Notes: a model not told the origin generated them from the letters alone. 64,000 nt of DNA from Bacteroidota bacterium (GCA_018266835.1 JAFDZP010000002.1:200419-264418); one strand, 5' to 3'. Positions 16,119 to 25,637 are shown, numbered from the stretch's first letter. Program-made: numbers and translations.

Positions 16119-18654
16119 TTTTCTCCCCGGAGTTATTATTATCCGAATTTGATTCTTCTAAAATTTCAGTGATTTCTTTTTCAATATCGCTTTCTTTTTT
16201 CAGGTCAACAAATTCAAAATCCTCCGCATTCTTTCTGTGCTTAACTTTTATTACTGAGCCTTCTTTGAAGTTACCTTTGAGTATCTCTTCACTGAGAGGA
16301 TCTTCAAGATATTTCTGAATTGCTCTTCTTAAAGGTCTTGCGCCGTAGTTCTGGTCGTATCCTTTATCTGCAAGGAATTCCTTCGCAGCTTTTGTTACAT
16401 CGATTGTAATTCCCTGAAGCTTGATTCTCTTGAGTAATTTTTCAATACCAACGTCAACAATTTTAACGATGCTTTCTTTAGCAAGCTGTTTGAATACAAT
16501 CATCTCGTCAATTCTGTTCATGAACTCAGGAGAAAATACTTTCTTCGCTGTTTCATCAATAGCTGATTTCATCTTATCATATTTGGTACCTTCTTTACCT
16601 TCGCCGAATCCGAATACTTTATCAAGCTTAATATCGCGTGTTCCGATATTTGAAGTCATGATAATAATTGTATTCTTGAAGTCAACTTTTCTTCCGAGAC
16701 CATCTGTAAGAATACCGTCATCCAATACCTGTAAAAGAATATTGAATGTATCAGGGTGAGCTTTTTCGATTTCATCTAAAAGCACAACTGAGTATGGTTT
16801 TCTTCTGACTTTCTCAGTAAGCTGACCGCCTTCTTCGTATCCCACGTATCCGGGAGGCGCTCCGACAAGTCTGGAGACGTTAAACTTCTCCATGTATTCA
16901 CTCATATCAATTCTAATCATGTTATCTTCGGAATCGAATAAGAACTTTGCAAGCTGTTTGGCAAGCTCTGTTTTACCGACACCTGTAGGACCTAAAAATA
17001 CGAATGAACCGATAGGTCTGTTCGGATCTTTTAATCCTGCTCTTGCTCTTCTTATAGCGCGTGAGATTTTTTCAACTGCTTCATCCTGACCGATAACCAC
17101 TTTCTTAAGATGCTCTTCCATCTTAACAAGTTTTTGTGATTCGCCATCGGCAATTCTGTTTACAGGAATTCCTGTCATCATTGCAACAACGTCTGAAACG
17201 TTATCTTCAGTTACATCGAACACCATGCTCTGTGATTTTATATCCCATTCAATCTTAAGCTGTTCAAGCTCGTTCAGTAATTTCTTTTCGTTATCACGAA
17301 GCATTGCTGCTTCTTCATAGTTCTGATTTTTTACAACCTGATTTTTTGACTGACGGACTTTTTCAACTTCAAGCTCAAGGTCAACAATTTCCTTAGGAAC
17401 AGTTATGTTCGCAAGGTGGACTCTTGAACCGGCTTCATCCATTACGTCAATCGCTTTATCAGGTAAAAATCTGTCTGTAATATATCTGTCTGAAAGCTTT
17501 GCAGCTTGTGAAAGCGCTTCAGGTGAGTATCTTACATTGTGATGCTCTTCGTATTTGCTCTTAATATTATTCAGAATCTGAATGGTTTCATCCACTGTTG
17601 CAGGCTCTACCATTATTTTCTGGAATCTTCTGTCAAGCGCTCCGTCTTTTTCAATATATTGTCTGTACTCATTTAAAGTTGTTGCACCTATGCATTGGAG
17701 ATCTCCGCGTGCAAGAGCCGGCTTGAAAATATTTGAAGCGTCCAATGATCCGCTTGCTCCGCCTGCGCCTACAATTGTATGAAGCTCGTCAATGAAAAGA
17801 ATAACATCTTTTGCTTTTTCAAGCTCATTCATTACAGCCTTCATTCTTTCTTCGAACTGTCCTCTGTATTTTGTGCCTGCAACAAGTGCAGCTAAATCCA
17901 GTGTAACAACTCTTTTATTATGTAATACTCTCGATACCTGTTTGTTGATAATTCTTAATGCAAGACCTTCGGCAATAGCAGTTTTACCTACGCCTGGCTC
18001 ACCGATGAGCACCGGATTATTTTTCTTTCTTCTGGAAAGAACCTGCGCTACTCTTTCAATTTCTTTTTCACGACCTACGATTGGATCAAGCTTGCCTTCA
18101 ATAGCGCTCTTAGTTAAGTCGCGTCCGAAGTTATCAAGCACCGGAGTCTTAGTCTTCTCGGCTTTCTTTTCTGCCTGAGGCTTAGGAGCAGATTGAGGCG
18201 CTCCGCCTGCAGTAGGTTTTCCGCTGAGAATGTTTAAAAGTTCGTTCTTGGTATTTTCATAGTTGATGTTGAACTGATGTAAAATCTGCGCTGCAAGATT
18301 ATCGTCTTCTCTTAATATAGATAATAAAAGATGCTCCGTACCGATGACATCCGATTTGAAAAGCTTTGCTTCTAAATATGTGATCTTTAAAACTTTTTCT
18401 GCCTGCTTTGTGAGAGGGATATTGCCGACAGTAAGTGAACCGCCTGATTGACGCACTGTATCCTCTACAGCTTTTTTGATCTTGCTTGCTTCAACTCCGA
18501 GGTTCTTAAAAATCTTGATAGCTATACCTTCACCTTCGCGGATAATTCCGAGGAGGAGATGTTCAGTCCCGATGTAATCGTGCCCTAACCTTATTGCTTC
18601 TTCTCTGCTTAGCCTGATCACATCCTGAACTCTGTTTGAAAAGTTACTGTCCAT
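16111..18654 (-). CDS. clpC: ATP-dependent Clp protease ATPase subunit ClpC
   Basis: 847-aa HSP100 unfoldase that feeds substrates to ClpP. Domains: two Clp-N repeats (residues ~1-145), a Pro/Ala/Lys linker, AAA1 with Walker A GEPGVGKT (218-225) and Walker B ILFIDE, a middle region with a UVR motif (NYEEAAMLRDNEKKLL, ~446-460), AAA2 with Walker A GPTGVGKT (555-562), and a C-terminal ClpB-D2 domain. VFGFG in AAA2 is at the place of the ClpP-docking loop. Length and order match ClpC rather than ClpB (no long coiled coil) or ClpA (UVR present). ATG start; upstream is an 800-base repeat-rich divergent gap. No ctsR/mcsA/mcsB genes adjoin it. Confidence 0.95.
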   Translation of the reverse strand: MDSNFSNRVQDVIRLSREEAIRLGHDYIGTEHLLLGIIREGEGIAIKIFKNLGVEASKIKKAVEDTVRQSGGSLTVGNIPLTKQAEKVLKITYLEAKLFKSDVIGTEHLLLSILREDDNLAAQILHQFNINYENTKNELLNILSGKPTAGGAPQSAPKPQAEKKAEKTKTPVLDNFGRDLTKSAIEGKLDPIVGREKEIERVAQVLSRRKKNNPVLIGEPGVGKTAIAEGLALRIINKQVSRVLHNKRVVTLDLAALVAGTKYRGQFEERMKAVMNELEKAKDVILFIDELHTIVGAGGASGSLDASNIFKPALARGDLQCIGATTLNEYRQYIEKDGALDRRFQKIMVEPATVDETIQILNNIKSKYEEHHNVRYSPEALSQAAKLSDRYITDRFLPDKAIDVMDEAGSRVHLANITVPKEIVDLELEVEKVRQSKNQVVKNQNYEEAAMLRDNEKKLLNELEQLKIEWDIKSQSMVFDVTEDNVSDVVAMMTGIPVNRIADGESQKLVKMEEHLKKVVIGQDEAVEKISRAIRRARAGLKDPNRPIGSFVFLGPTGVGKTELAKQLAKFLFDSEDNMIRIDMSEYMEKFNVSRLVGAPPGYVGYEEGGQLTEKVRRKPYSVVLLDEIEKAHPDTFNILLQVLDDGILTDGLGRKVDFKNTIIIMTSNIGTRDIKLDKVFGFGEGKEGTKYDKMKSAIDETAKKVFSPEFMNRIDEMIVFKQLAKESIVKIVDVGIEKLLKRIKLQGITIDVTKAAKEFLADKGYDQNYGARPLRRAIQKYLEDPLSEEILKGNFKEGSVIKVKHRKNAEDFEFVDLKKESDIEKEITEILEESNSDNNNSGEKNV

Positions 18655-18979
18655 AGTGGTTTTAGTTTGTTGTAATTTCTAAAAAATTTTATTCAATTAA
18701 AATTCAAAATTTTTATATCTTATTTATTTAAAAATAACTTTGTTCTTAAGTCTTTAACCAAATTCTAAAAGAATAGTTCATTTAATTATTAGCAATTAGT
18801 AAGCCAAAGTTAATTTTGGAAAATTAGTTCATAAATTTGAAACGTTCTTCGGAGGGAGTGAATCAGGGTTCAATTTTATGAAGTATCGAACTTAAATAGT
18901 AGTTTGCCTGCTGCGCTGTACATTTGAATAGTATAACAAATGGCGTGTGAAAAAAATCTCATGAAAGGAGTAATAAGTT

Positions 18980-19087
18980 CCCCCTCCTTTCTAAGGAGGG
19001 GGAAAGGGGGAGGTAAAGAGGATTAACAAATTAAATTTACATGCATCCCATAACTCCTCCCTAACCCTCCCCTTAGTAAGGGGAGGG
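18980..19087. repeat. Two GGAGG palindromes
   Basis: 18980-19014 is intact (arms CCCCCTCCTT and AAGGAGGGGG plus a right flank AAAGGGGGAGGT). 19054-19087 is a variant with arms CCCTCCCCTTA and TAAGGGGAGGG and a left flank CTCCTCCCTAA. The two face each other (flanks inward). Confidence 0.75.
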
Positions 19088-19119
19088 AATTTAAATACCT
19101 ATGTGCTCACTTTCTCCTA

Positions 19120-19218
19120 CTTCCCAAACCCTGTTTGGGAAGTTATAATTCAATGAAACTTGCTTCACTGCGGAACGGAGTTTCGCTCCTTAGTTCCGTC
19201 ACAAACAGGGGTTTGGGA
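19120..19218. repeat. ~97-bp MITE/REP-like palindromic element
   Basis: Ends are inverted repeats: TCCCAAACCCTGTTTG (19122-19137) against CAAACAGGGGTTTGGGA (19202-19218), one extra base in the second. Nested inside are the hairpins CTTCCCAAA/TTTGGGAAG (19120-19142) and CGGAAC..GTTCCG (19171-19198). No ORF. Looks like a short non-autonomous repeat. Confidence 0.55.
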
Positions 19219-19454
19219 CGGAGAACGCAGTGCCTAGACAACTTCTAAATTTCTCCGGAAAATTCCTGATTTTTACACAGATGAGAATACTACTTCCCCG
19301 ACACTTCTGACATTTATTTCGTCTTATGACACACATTTCTTATTTGACAGCAGATTAATTTATTAATAAAACAATTTTTAAGTGGCTGCCATTCGGTATA
19401 TATATTGCTTTAATGTCTTGTAGAAACTTTTAGCATTAAATTAATATATAAGCC

Positions 19455-20285
19455 ATGAAAAAACCAAGTTCGTTTTTAGCCTTTCTCATAACAGGAATTA
19501 TTTCTTTATCCATTTTCATTAATTCCAATGCGTTTTCGCAAGGCGGAGCAACGGTAACAACCACACCTCCGACTGATAATGCGAAATATTTATCGCAATC
19601 GACACCCGGAGTTATGGAATCAGGAAAATCTTACGATGCAACGATATCTATGAAAAATTCAGGCTCAACAACCTGGCAGAAAGGAAATTACAAACTGAGA
19701 TTGATGAATCAGACAGAAGCGCTTTCTAAAATCTGGGGAATAAGTGATTTGGATTTGGGCTCAAACATTGCTCCCGGCGAATCTGTAACTTTCAGCCTTA
19801 CATTAAAATCACCTGAAACTCCCGGCGATTATAATCTTCAGTGGCAGATGGCAAACGGAAATGCATTTTTTGGCGAACCGACTGCAAATATCCCTGTAAA
19901 AGTTGTTGGACCAGAAACAACTCCGCAGCCTAAAAACGATGTAAACTATAATTCTACTTATAAATATAATAATTTCCCTGCAGAAGTTTCTGAGGGTGGA
20001 GTTTATGATATTGTGATTACAATGCGAAATACAGGAGCAACTGGATGGAATCCATCAGAAGACCATCTTAAATTAACAACATCAGGTATAAACGATACAA
20101 AAAACACATGGACTATTGCCGATGTGAATTTACCTGAAACAGTAGTTGCCGGCGGAGAGTATTCTTTTGCTTTCAAATTAACTGCACCTCAGGAATCAGG
20201 TGAATACAGCGTTCAGGCACAAATGGTGCATAAAGATGTGCCTTTTGGCGAGCCGTCACCGGTTGTACAAATAAAAGTAAAATAA
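19455..20285 (+). CDS. Secreted protein with two NBR1-type Ig-like domains
   Basis: 276-aa exported protein. A signal peptide (ITGIISLSIFINSNAFSQ) is followed by two tandem copies (about residues 38-150 and 160-276) of an Ig-like module with a repeated pattern: MKNSGSTTW / MRNTGATGW, then W-I-DL-L / W-I-DVNLP, a PGE / AGGE turn with F-L-SPE-GDY / F-L-APQESGEY, and FGEP at the end. This matches the Next-to-BRCA1 (NBR1, FW) Ig domain, marked by conserved Trp residues. Nothing else is attached: no catalytic domain, no sorting domain. In eukaryotes the FW domain binds partners in autophagy; the bacterial role is unknown, perhaps cell-wall or protein binding. Monocistronic between a repeat-rich gap and a strong hairpin. 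Confidence 0.75.
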   Translation: MKKPSSFLAFLITGIISLSIFINSNAFSQGGATVTTTPPTDNAKYLSQSTPGVMESGKSYDATISMKNSGSTTWQKGNYKLRLMNQTEALSKIWGISDLDLGSNIAPGESVTFSLTLKSPETPGDYNLQWQMANGNAFFGEPTANIPVKVVGPETTPQPKNDVNYNSTYKYNNFPAEVSEGGVYDIVITMRNTGATGWNPSEDHLKLTTSGINDTKNTWTIADVNLPETVVAGGEYSFAFKLTAPQESGEYSVQAQMVHKDVPFGEPSPVVQIKVK

Positions 20286-20299
20286 TTTTTCAGTACTTC

Positions 20300-20340
20300 T
20301 TAATTAGCGAAGCCGGGCCAATACCGGCTTCGCTAGTTAA
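20300..20340 (+). terminator. Long hairpin after the Ig-domain gene (no U-tract)
   Basis: Near-perfect 17-bp stem: TTAATTAGCGAAGCCGG (20300-20316) with CCGGCTTCGCTAGTTAA (20324-20340). It sits 15 bases past the stop, but no run of Ts follows, so it may stabilise the 3' end rather than terminate alone. Confidence 0.5.
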
Positions 20341-20545
20341 GCCCTCTTCATTTCCGAAAATGCATCTTTTGAACTTACTGTCCTCTTTTCGTGTTATTCA
20401 TCAACAAATCTCTTAAAAGTATCTAATTTCCTTTTACATTGAATATATTTATTTATTTCAATACCTTTAAAGATTTACCAAATTTTTCATTAATTACTGT
20501 TAAAATCAGAATTTAGAGCAGATTAAAATACGATAACCCTTCTAT

Positions 20546-23500
20546 ATGTATAAAGATTTACCTGAAAATATATCATTACCCGAACTCGAAAAAGAGATAA
20601 TAAATTTCTGGCAGGAGGATAATACCTTCGAAAAAAGCATAGAATGCAAGTCGCCGGAAAAATCATTTACTTTCTACGAAGGACCTCCGACAGCTAACGG
20701 CTTACCGGGCATCCACCACGTAATTGCACGTACAGTTAAAGACTTATTCTGCCGCTATAAAGCAATGCAGGGCTATAAAGTGAACCGCAAAGCGGGATGG
20801 GATACTCACGGACTTCCGGTAGAAATTGAAGTTGAAAAGCAGCTTGGACTGAAATCCAAAGCAGATATAGAAGAATACGGAGTTGTTGAATTTAATAAGG
20901 CATGTAAAGATTCCATATTCAAATATGTAAGCCGATGGGAAGAACTGACTCAAAGAATGGGTTACTGGGTCAACCTTGATGACGCTTATGTTACCTACCA
21001 CAATTCTTATATAGAATCAGTCTGGTGGGCATTAAAAAATTACTTCGATAAAGATCTAATATATAAAGGATATAAAATCCTTCCATTCTGTCCTAAGTGC
21101 GAATCTTCACTTTCATCACACGAAGTTGCGCAAGGATATGAAGATTTAAAAGACCCTTCAGTTTATGTGAAGTTCAAAATCACAACAGGTGAATTTGCCG
21201 GAAGTGATTTTCTTGTATGGACAACTACACCATGGACACTACCATCTAACGTTGCATTGGCAGTAAATCCAAAATTTACCTATGTAAAAATCAAAACGGC
21301 TAAAGGTGAGGATTTAATTTTATTAAGAGAAAGACTTTCAACCATAAGCGACGAGTATACAATTGAAAAAGAATTTACAGGAAGCAGCTTAGAGAAAACT
21401 GAATACGAACCTTTATTCTCATTCTATGAATTAGAAAAGAAAGCTTATTATGTAACTCTTGGTGATTTTGTATCTGCCGAAGACGGTACAGGCATAGTTC
21501 ATATTGCCCCGGCATTCGGTGAAGATGATTATGCCATAGGAAGAAAATACGATCTGCCGATAATACAGGCAGTCGGTAAAGACGGACTTTTCAAAAAAGA
21601 AGTTACTCCATACGCAGGTAAAAATTTCAAAGAATCAGATAAACAGATTTCTGATGATTTAAAAGCAGCGGGACGTTTATATAAACGCGAGATGTTCACT
21701 CACTCATATCCTCATTGCTGGAGACATCACGTACCGCTTATGTATTATGCCACTGACTCATGGTTTATAAAGACTACATCATACAATAAAAAGATGATGG
21801 AGCTTAACTCAAAAGTTTACTGGTCACCTGAAGATATCGGTACAGGGCGCTTTGGGCAATGGCTTGAAGATAATATTGACTGGTCACTTTCACGCGACAG
21901 GTTCTGGGGCACTCCCCTTCCGATATGGTCTTACACAGATGAAAACGGCAAAGAGCAATTTGAATGTATAGGCTCAATAGAAGAATTAAGAGAGCGCTCA
22001 TATAATTTTAATGAAGTATTCCCGACTGACATAGATATTGATTTACACAAACCGTTCATAGATGAAGTAAAGATAAAAAGCAAAGACGGACATGAAATGA
22101 AGCGCGTGAGAGAAGTAATAGACTGCTGGTTTGACTCCGGCTCTATGCCTTTTGCTCAGTGGCATTATCCTTTTGAGAATAAGGAAAAGTTTGATAAAAA
22201 TTTTCCTGCTGATTTTATTGCAGAAGGAGTTGACCAGACAAGAGGATGGTTCTATTCATTGCTTGCGATAAATTCTTTCTTATTTGATAAAGCTCCTTAT
22301 AAGAGTGTAATGGTTAACGGACATATACTTGATAAGTTTGGGAAAAAAATGAGTAAGTCATTGGGTAACGTTGTAAATCCTTTTGACATGATGGAAAAAT
22401 ACGGAGCGGATTTATTAAGATGGTACCTTGTTGGAAATTCTCCTGTAGGAAAATCGAAGCTGTTCAATGAAGACGAGCTTGTTGAACTAAAAAATAAGTT
22501 ATTCGATACATTACTTAATACATATAAGTTTTTTACAATATATACAGGACTTACAAATTTTGATTATAAAAAATCAGAATATGTTCCTGTAGAAAACCGT
22601 TCTACAATTGATAAATGGATTATCTCAAAGCTTAATACTCTTAAGAAAGAATATTTTGAGCTGATGGATAAATATGAAGTTACGAAGGCATGCAGACTGA
22701 TATTTGATTTCACGATCGATGAGCTTTCAAACTGGTATATAAGAAGAAACAGGAAACGGTTCAGAACACCTGAAAGCGAGCAGGATAAAAACTCAGCTTA
22801 TCAGACTGTTTATGAAATATTAACAGACATATTAAAAATGATGGCGCCGGTTTCTCCGTTTATTACAGAGAAACTATATCAGAATTTAAACGAAGTCGGT
22901 TCATCCATACATTTATCTGAATTCCAAAATTACGATGAGAAATCTATAGATGCAGACCTTGAAGAGCAGATGGCAATTGCTCAGAGAATTGTTTACTTAA
23001 CAAGAGCAATCAGAGTAAAAAATAATTTAAAAGTGCGTCAGCCGTTAAGACAGATTTTAATTCCTGTTTTAAACGCTCACGAAAAAGAAACTATTTCCAA
23101 ATTTCAGGATATAATACTCGAGGAAGTTAATGTAAAGGAACTGAACTTTGTAGAAGGCGATTCTGAAATCATAAAGAAGAAAGCGAAACCAAACTTCAAA
23201 GCAATAGGTCCTAAATTCGGAAAAGATGTTAAAGCAGTTCAGGCAATTATAAACGGTTTTACCAAGGAAGATATTAAAACTGTTGAGACAGAGAATTGTA
23301 TTTCAAAAGACGGATTCACCATTTCACGCGAAGATATAGAAATCCTTACTGAGAATATAACAGGATGGATTGTTGACACGGATAAAAATTTAACAATTGC
23401 AGTTGATACAACTCTTGATGAAAGCTTAATAAGCGAAGGCATTACAAGAGAGTTCATAAACAGAGTACAAAATTTCAGAAAGAACTTTGGATTTGATATA

Positions 23501-23686
23501 AACGATAAGGTTGAAATTTTTGTGAAAGCCGAAGGTTATTTATTAAATGCCATCCTTGATAATAAAGGGTACATAAATTCGGAGACTTTAAGTGAAAGCA
23601 TAACTGAAGCAAACGGCGAAGATATGGATTTTTCTGAAACAGAAATTAACGGAGAGCTGCTCAAGTTCTTCGTAAAAAAAATATAA
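20546..23686 (+). CDS. ileS: Isoleucyl-tRNA synthetase
   Basis: 1046-aa class I synthetase charging tRNA-Ile. HIGH-type motif GIHH at 55-58 (GPPTANGLPGIHHV), CP1 editing domain with WTTTPWTLPSN, a zinc-like CPKCESSLSSHE motif in the connective domain, and KMSKS at 601-605. An anticodon-binding alpha-helical domain and a long C-terminal part follow, giving a length typical of the Bacteroidetes/Chlorobi and eukaryote-like enzymes rather than the ~940-aa E. coli type. ATG start without a clear Shine-Dalgarno site. Likely co-transcribed with the DksA-like gene (32 bases on) and lspA. Confidence 0.96.
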   Translation: MYKDLPENISLPELEKEIINFWQEDNTFEKSIECKSPEKSFTFYEGPPTANGLPGIHHVIARTVKDLFCRYKAMQGYKVNRKAGWDTHGLPVEIEVEKQLGLKSKADIEEYGVVEFNKACKDSIFKYVSRWEELTQRMGYWVNLDDAYVTYHNSYIESVWWALKNYFDKDLIYKGYKILPFCPKCESSLSSHEVAQGYEDLKDPSVYVKFKITTGEFAGSDFLVWTTTPWTLPSNVALAVNPKFTYVKIKTAKGEDLILLRERLSTISDEYTIEKEFTGSSLEKTEYEPLFSFYELEKKAYYVTLGDFVSAEDGTGIVHIAPAFGEDDYAIGRKYDLPIIQAVGKDGLFKKEVTPYAGKNFKESDKQISDDLKAAGRLYKREMFTHSYPHCWRHHVPLMYYATDSWFIKTTSYNKKMMELNSKVYWSPEDIGTGRFGQWLEDNIDWSLSRDRFWGTPLPIWSYTDENGKEQFECIGSIEELRERSYNFNEVFPTDIDIDLHKPFIDEVKIKSKDGHEMKRVREVIDCWFDSGSMPFAQWHYPFENKEKFDKNFPADFIAEGVDQTRGWFYSLLAINSFLFDKAPYKSVMVNGHILDKFGKKMSKSLGNVVNPFDMMEKYGADLLRWYLVGNSPVGKSKLFNEDELVELKNKLFDTLLNTYKFFTIYTGLTNFDYKKSEYVPVENRSTIDKWIISKLNTLKKEYFELMDKYEVTKACRLIFDFTIDELSNWYIRRNRKRFRTPESEQDKNSAYQTVYEILTDILKMMAPVSPFITEKLYQNLNEVGSSIHLSEFQNYDEKSIDADLEEQMAIAQRIVYLTRAIRVKNNLKVRQPLRQILIPVLNAHEKETISKFQDIILEEVNVKELNFVEGDSEIIKKKAKPNFKAIGPKFGKDVKAVQAIINGFTKEDIKTVETENCISKDGFTISREDIEILTENITGWIVDTDKNLTIAVDTTLDESLISEGITREFINRVQNFRKNFGFDINDKVEIFVKAEGYLLNAILDNKGYINSETLSESITEANGEDMDFSETEINGELLKFFVKKI

Positions 23687-23718
23687 AATTCTTTTTTTAC
23701 TTTTTATCATAATAAAAA

Positions 23719-24450
23719 ATGAGCAAGACAACAACAAAAAAAGCTGCACCGAAGGCATCAAAGCCGAAAACTAAAGCAAAACCAAAAGCGGCAGCGAAAC
23801 CAAAAGGGGCAGTTAAGTCAACGATAAAAGTGAAAGCAAAAGGAAAGATAACAACAAAAATGAAAGCCAAACCAAAAGCAAAGACAGCCGCAAAGGCACC
23901 GGTAAAAAAAGTTAAGAAGATTTCCCCTACCAAGGCGAAAAAAATTCTTAAGGCGAAAAGACTTCCGGTGGTAAAAACTAAACCGGTCGTACACAAAGAA
24001 GATATAGAAGTACCGGCGCACGTTAAAAAATATAAGCCGAACAAAAAAACAAAATATACTGCAGCTGAGCTTAAAGAGTTTAAGGAAATAATTCTTGCCG
24101 AAAGAAGAGACATTCTTGAATCTGCAAGAGCAAATATGCAGTCACTTGTTGATAATGAATCGGGTGATTATGTAGGAGATAACTCTACATACTCAACTCA
24201 CATGGCTGAGCAGGGTACCGATGAAATGGAAAGAGAAAAGAACTATATGTTTGTACAGAGAGATGAAAAATATCTCGGCTATTTACAAGATGCTCTTATC
24301 AGAATTGATAACGGAACATACGGCATTTGCCAGGATTGTATAGAAGTACCGAAGAATATGTGCAAATCATGTCCCCTTATCCCCAAGGAAAGACTTGAGC
24401 TTGTTCCTATTACCCAGCATTGCATAGAGTGCAAAAATCTCAGAGGGTAA
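23719..24450 (+). CDS. DksA/TraR-type zinc-finger protein with histone-H1-like tail
   Basis: 243-aa two-part protein. Residues 1-~112 are almost only Lys, Ala, Pro and Thr (repeats such as AKPKAAAKPKG), like the C-terminal tail of histone H1 or AlgP, and should bind DNA or RNA non-specifically. Residues ~113-243 are a DksA/TraR-like domain: a helical part (ELKEFKEIILAERRDILES), then DNGTYGICQDC and PKERLELVPITQHCIEC. There are three CxxC pairs (C204/C207, C215/C218, C235/C238) where DksA has two; the extra pair comes with an insertion of about ten residues. The DxxDxA tip motif of DksA is not seen. Sits between ileS and lspA, an order known in this group. Probably a transcription- or nucleoid-associated factor. 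Confidence 0.85.
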   Translation: MSKTTTKKAAPKASKPKTKAKPKAAAKPKGAVKSTIKVKAKGKITTKMKAKPKAKTAAKAPVKKVKKISPTKAKKILKAKRLPVVKTKPVVHKEDIEVPAHVKKYKPNKKTKYTAAELKEFKEIILAERRDILESARANMQSLVDNESGDYVGDNSTYSTHMAEQGTDEMEREKNYMFVQRDEKYLGYLQDALIRIDNGTYGICQDCIEVPKNMCKSCPLIPKERLELVPITQHCIECKNLRG

Positions 24451-24486
24451 TTTGCAGGAACTTTAAATAATTTTATACACTTATTG

Positions 24487-24518
24487 AAAGTCGGAGGGAT
24501 TCTCTCCGGCTTTTATTT
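24487..24518 (+). terminator. Terminator between the DksA-like gene and lspA
   Basis: AAAGTCGGAG (24487-24496) pairs with CTCCGGCTTT (24504-24513, one G-T pair), followed by a T-rich tract. May be partial, allowing readthrough to lspA 34 bases on. Confidence 0.75.
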
Positions 24519-24551
24519 TATAATTGGTTCATCAAAAAGATTACGCTATAA

Positions 24552-25295
24552 ATGAAAATACTATATTGGTCAATTGCTATTGTTATAATCGATCAGATTA
24601 CAAAGCTAAAAGTTAAAGGGCTCAACTTCCCGGATCTCGGAATTTTTGTTCAGGGAATGCCTTACCAGTCATCTATAAAAGTACTTGGTGACTTTTTTCA
24701 GATAACATTTATCGAAAATCCGGGAATGGCATTCGGTCTGCAACTTGGCAGCAAATTATTCCTGACTCTTTTCACAATCTTCGCAACAATATTAATTTTC
24801 ATTATAATTTATAAAAACAGGAAAGAAACATTTCTTCTCCGCCTTTCGCTTGCTTTTATATTAGGCGGCGCGCTAGGTAATTTAATTGACAGGACTTTTT
24901 ATGGTGTGCTTTATGATTATGCTCCTTTATTCTATGGCAGAGTTGTGGATTTCTTTCATTTTAATATTCCGGATTTCAAAATATTCGGAAAGACAGTTTA
25001 CACATTTCCTATTTTCAATGTAGCGGATATTGCTGTAACGGTTGGATTTGTTTTAATTCTTGTAGGATACAAAAAAGTATTTAAGAAGAAAGATGAAGAA
25101 GCTGCTCAGGTAATAGATTACCAGCTGGCAAATACAAATGAAACTATCACGGAAACTTTCCGTGATAATTCCAGTTTTAATACTTCAAGTGAAAATTTGA
25201 ATGAAATTTCTGAAGAGAAAATGATTTCAGATGATGAGATAATTGAAAAGGAACATAAAATAATTCCTCCTAATCACGACGAAACAAAATCGTAA
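24552..25295 (+). CDS. lspA: Lipoprotein signal peptidase (signal peptidase II)
   Basis: Membrane aspartyl protease that cleaves prolipoproteins before the lipidated Cys. Four hydrophobic segments; catalytic Asp residues D113 (GALGNLIDR) and D159 (PIFNVADIAV); N-terminal IENPGMAFG block is present. At 247 aa it is longer than the usual ~165: a loop (residues ~22-45, ~115-150) and an acidic cytoplasmic C-terminal tail from ~180 with no recognised motif account for the excess. ATG start. Substrates in this window include the copper-binding lipoprotein at 35476. Confidence 0.93.
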   Translation: MKILYWSIAIVIIDQITKLKVKGLNFPDLGIFVQGMPYQSSIKVLGDFFQITFIENPGMAFGLQLGSKLFLTLFTIFATILIFIIIYKNRKETFLLRLSLAFILGGALGNLIDRTFYGVLYDYAPLFYGRVVDFFHFNIPDFKIFGKTVYTFPIFNVADIAVTVGFVLILVGYKKVFKKKDEEAAQVIDYQLANTNETITETFRDNSSFNTSSENLNEISEEKMISDDEIIEKEHKIIPPNHDETKS

Positions 25296-25304
25296 TTTAT
25301 AAAA

Positions 25305-25637
25305 CTATCTTCCTAAATCGTCAAGCTTTTCTTTTCTTGCAAGTAGAGTATCTTTATCTTCCACATGATTTGGATCAGGTACGCAGCAATCCACAGGACA
25401 AACTGCAGCACACTGAGGCTCATCGTGAAAACCTACACACTCCGTGCATTTATCAGGTACGATAAAGAAAAAATCAGATTGGACAAAACCTGTATTTCCG
25501 TTTGGTGAAACATCGTCAGCCCCGTACGAATTTCCTCCAAGAGTCCAGTTATTTCCGCCTTCGTAAATCGCTGTATTAGGACATTCCGGTTCGCATGCTC
25601 CGCAATTAATACACTCACTTGTAATCATTATAGCCAT
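25305..25637 (-). CDS. 2[4Fe-4S] ferredoxin (YfhL/Chlorobium type)
   Basis: 110-aa ferredoxin with two cluster motifs: CINCGACEPECP near the N-terminus and CTECVGFHDEPQCAAVCPVDCC in the second half, where the inserted residues between the second and third Cys are typical of Chlorobium/YfhL-type ferredoxins. Between them is a 30-residue Gly/Asn/Asp-rich insertion (WTLGGNSYGADD). Good Shine-Dalgarno AAAAGGAG ahead of the ATG, one of the few clear ones here. Low-potential electron carrier; partner enzymes are not nearby. Ends 9 bases from the lspA stop (convergent). Confidence 0.92.
   Translation of the reverse strand: MAIMITSECINCGACEPECPNTAIYEGGNNWTLGGNSYGADDVSPNGNTGFVQSDFFFIVPDKCTECVGFHDEPQCAAVCPVDCCVPDPNHVEDKDTLLARKEKLDDLGR

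Larger units (their letters stand above)
18655..19454. other. 800-bp divergent intergenic region with repeats
   Basis: Between clpC and the Ig-domain gene. The first 300 bases are AT-rich with nothing I can name. Then come two GGAGG palindromes and a separate ~97-base element (listed individually). TTGACA at 19344-19349 could be the -35 of the downstream gene, but no convincing -10 is placed. No ORF of note. Confidence 0.5.

Noticed and set aside
17792-18178. Plus-strand ORF of 128 codons over clpC
   Set aside because: Antisense shadow of the AAA1 domain.
23697-24113. Hydrophobic minus-strand ORF of 138 codons
   Set aside because: It is the mirror of the Lys/Ala-rich tail of the DksA-like gene; composition explains it.
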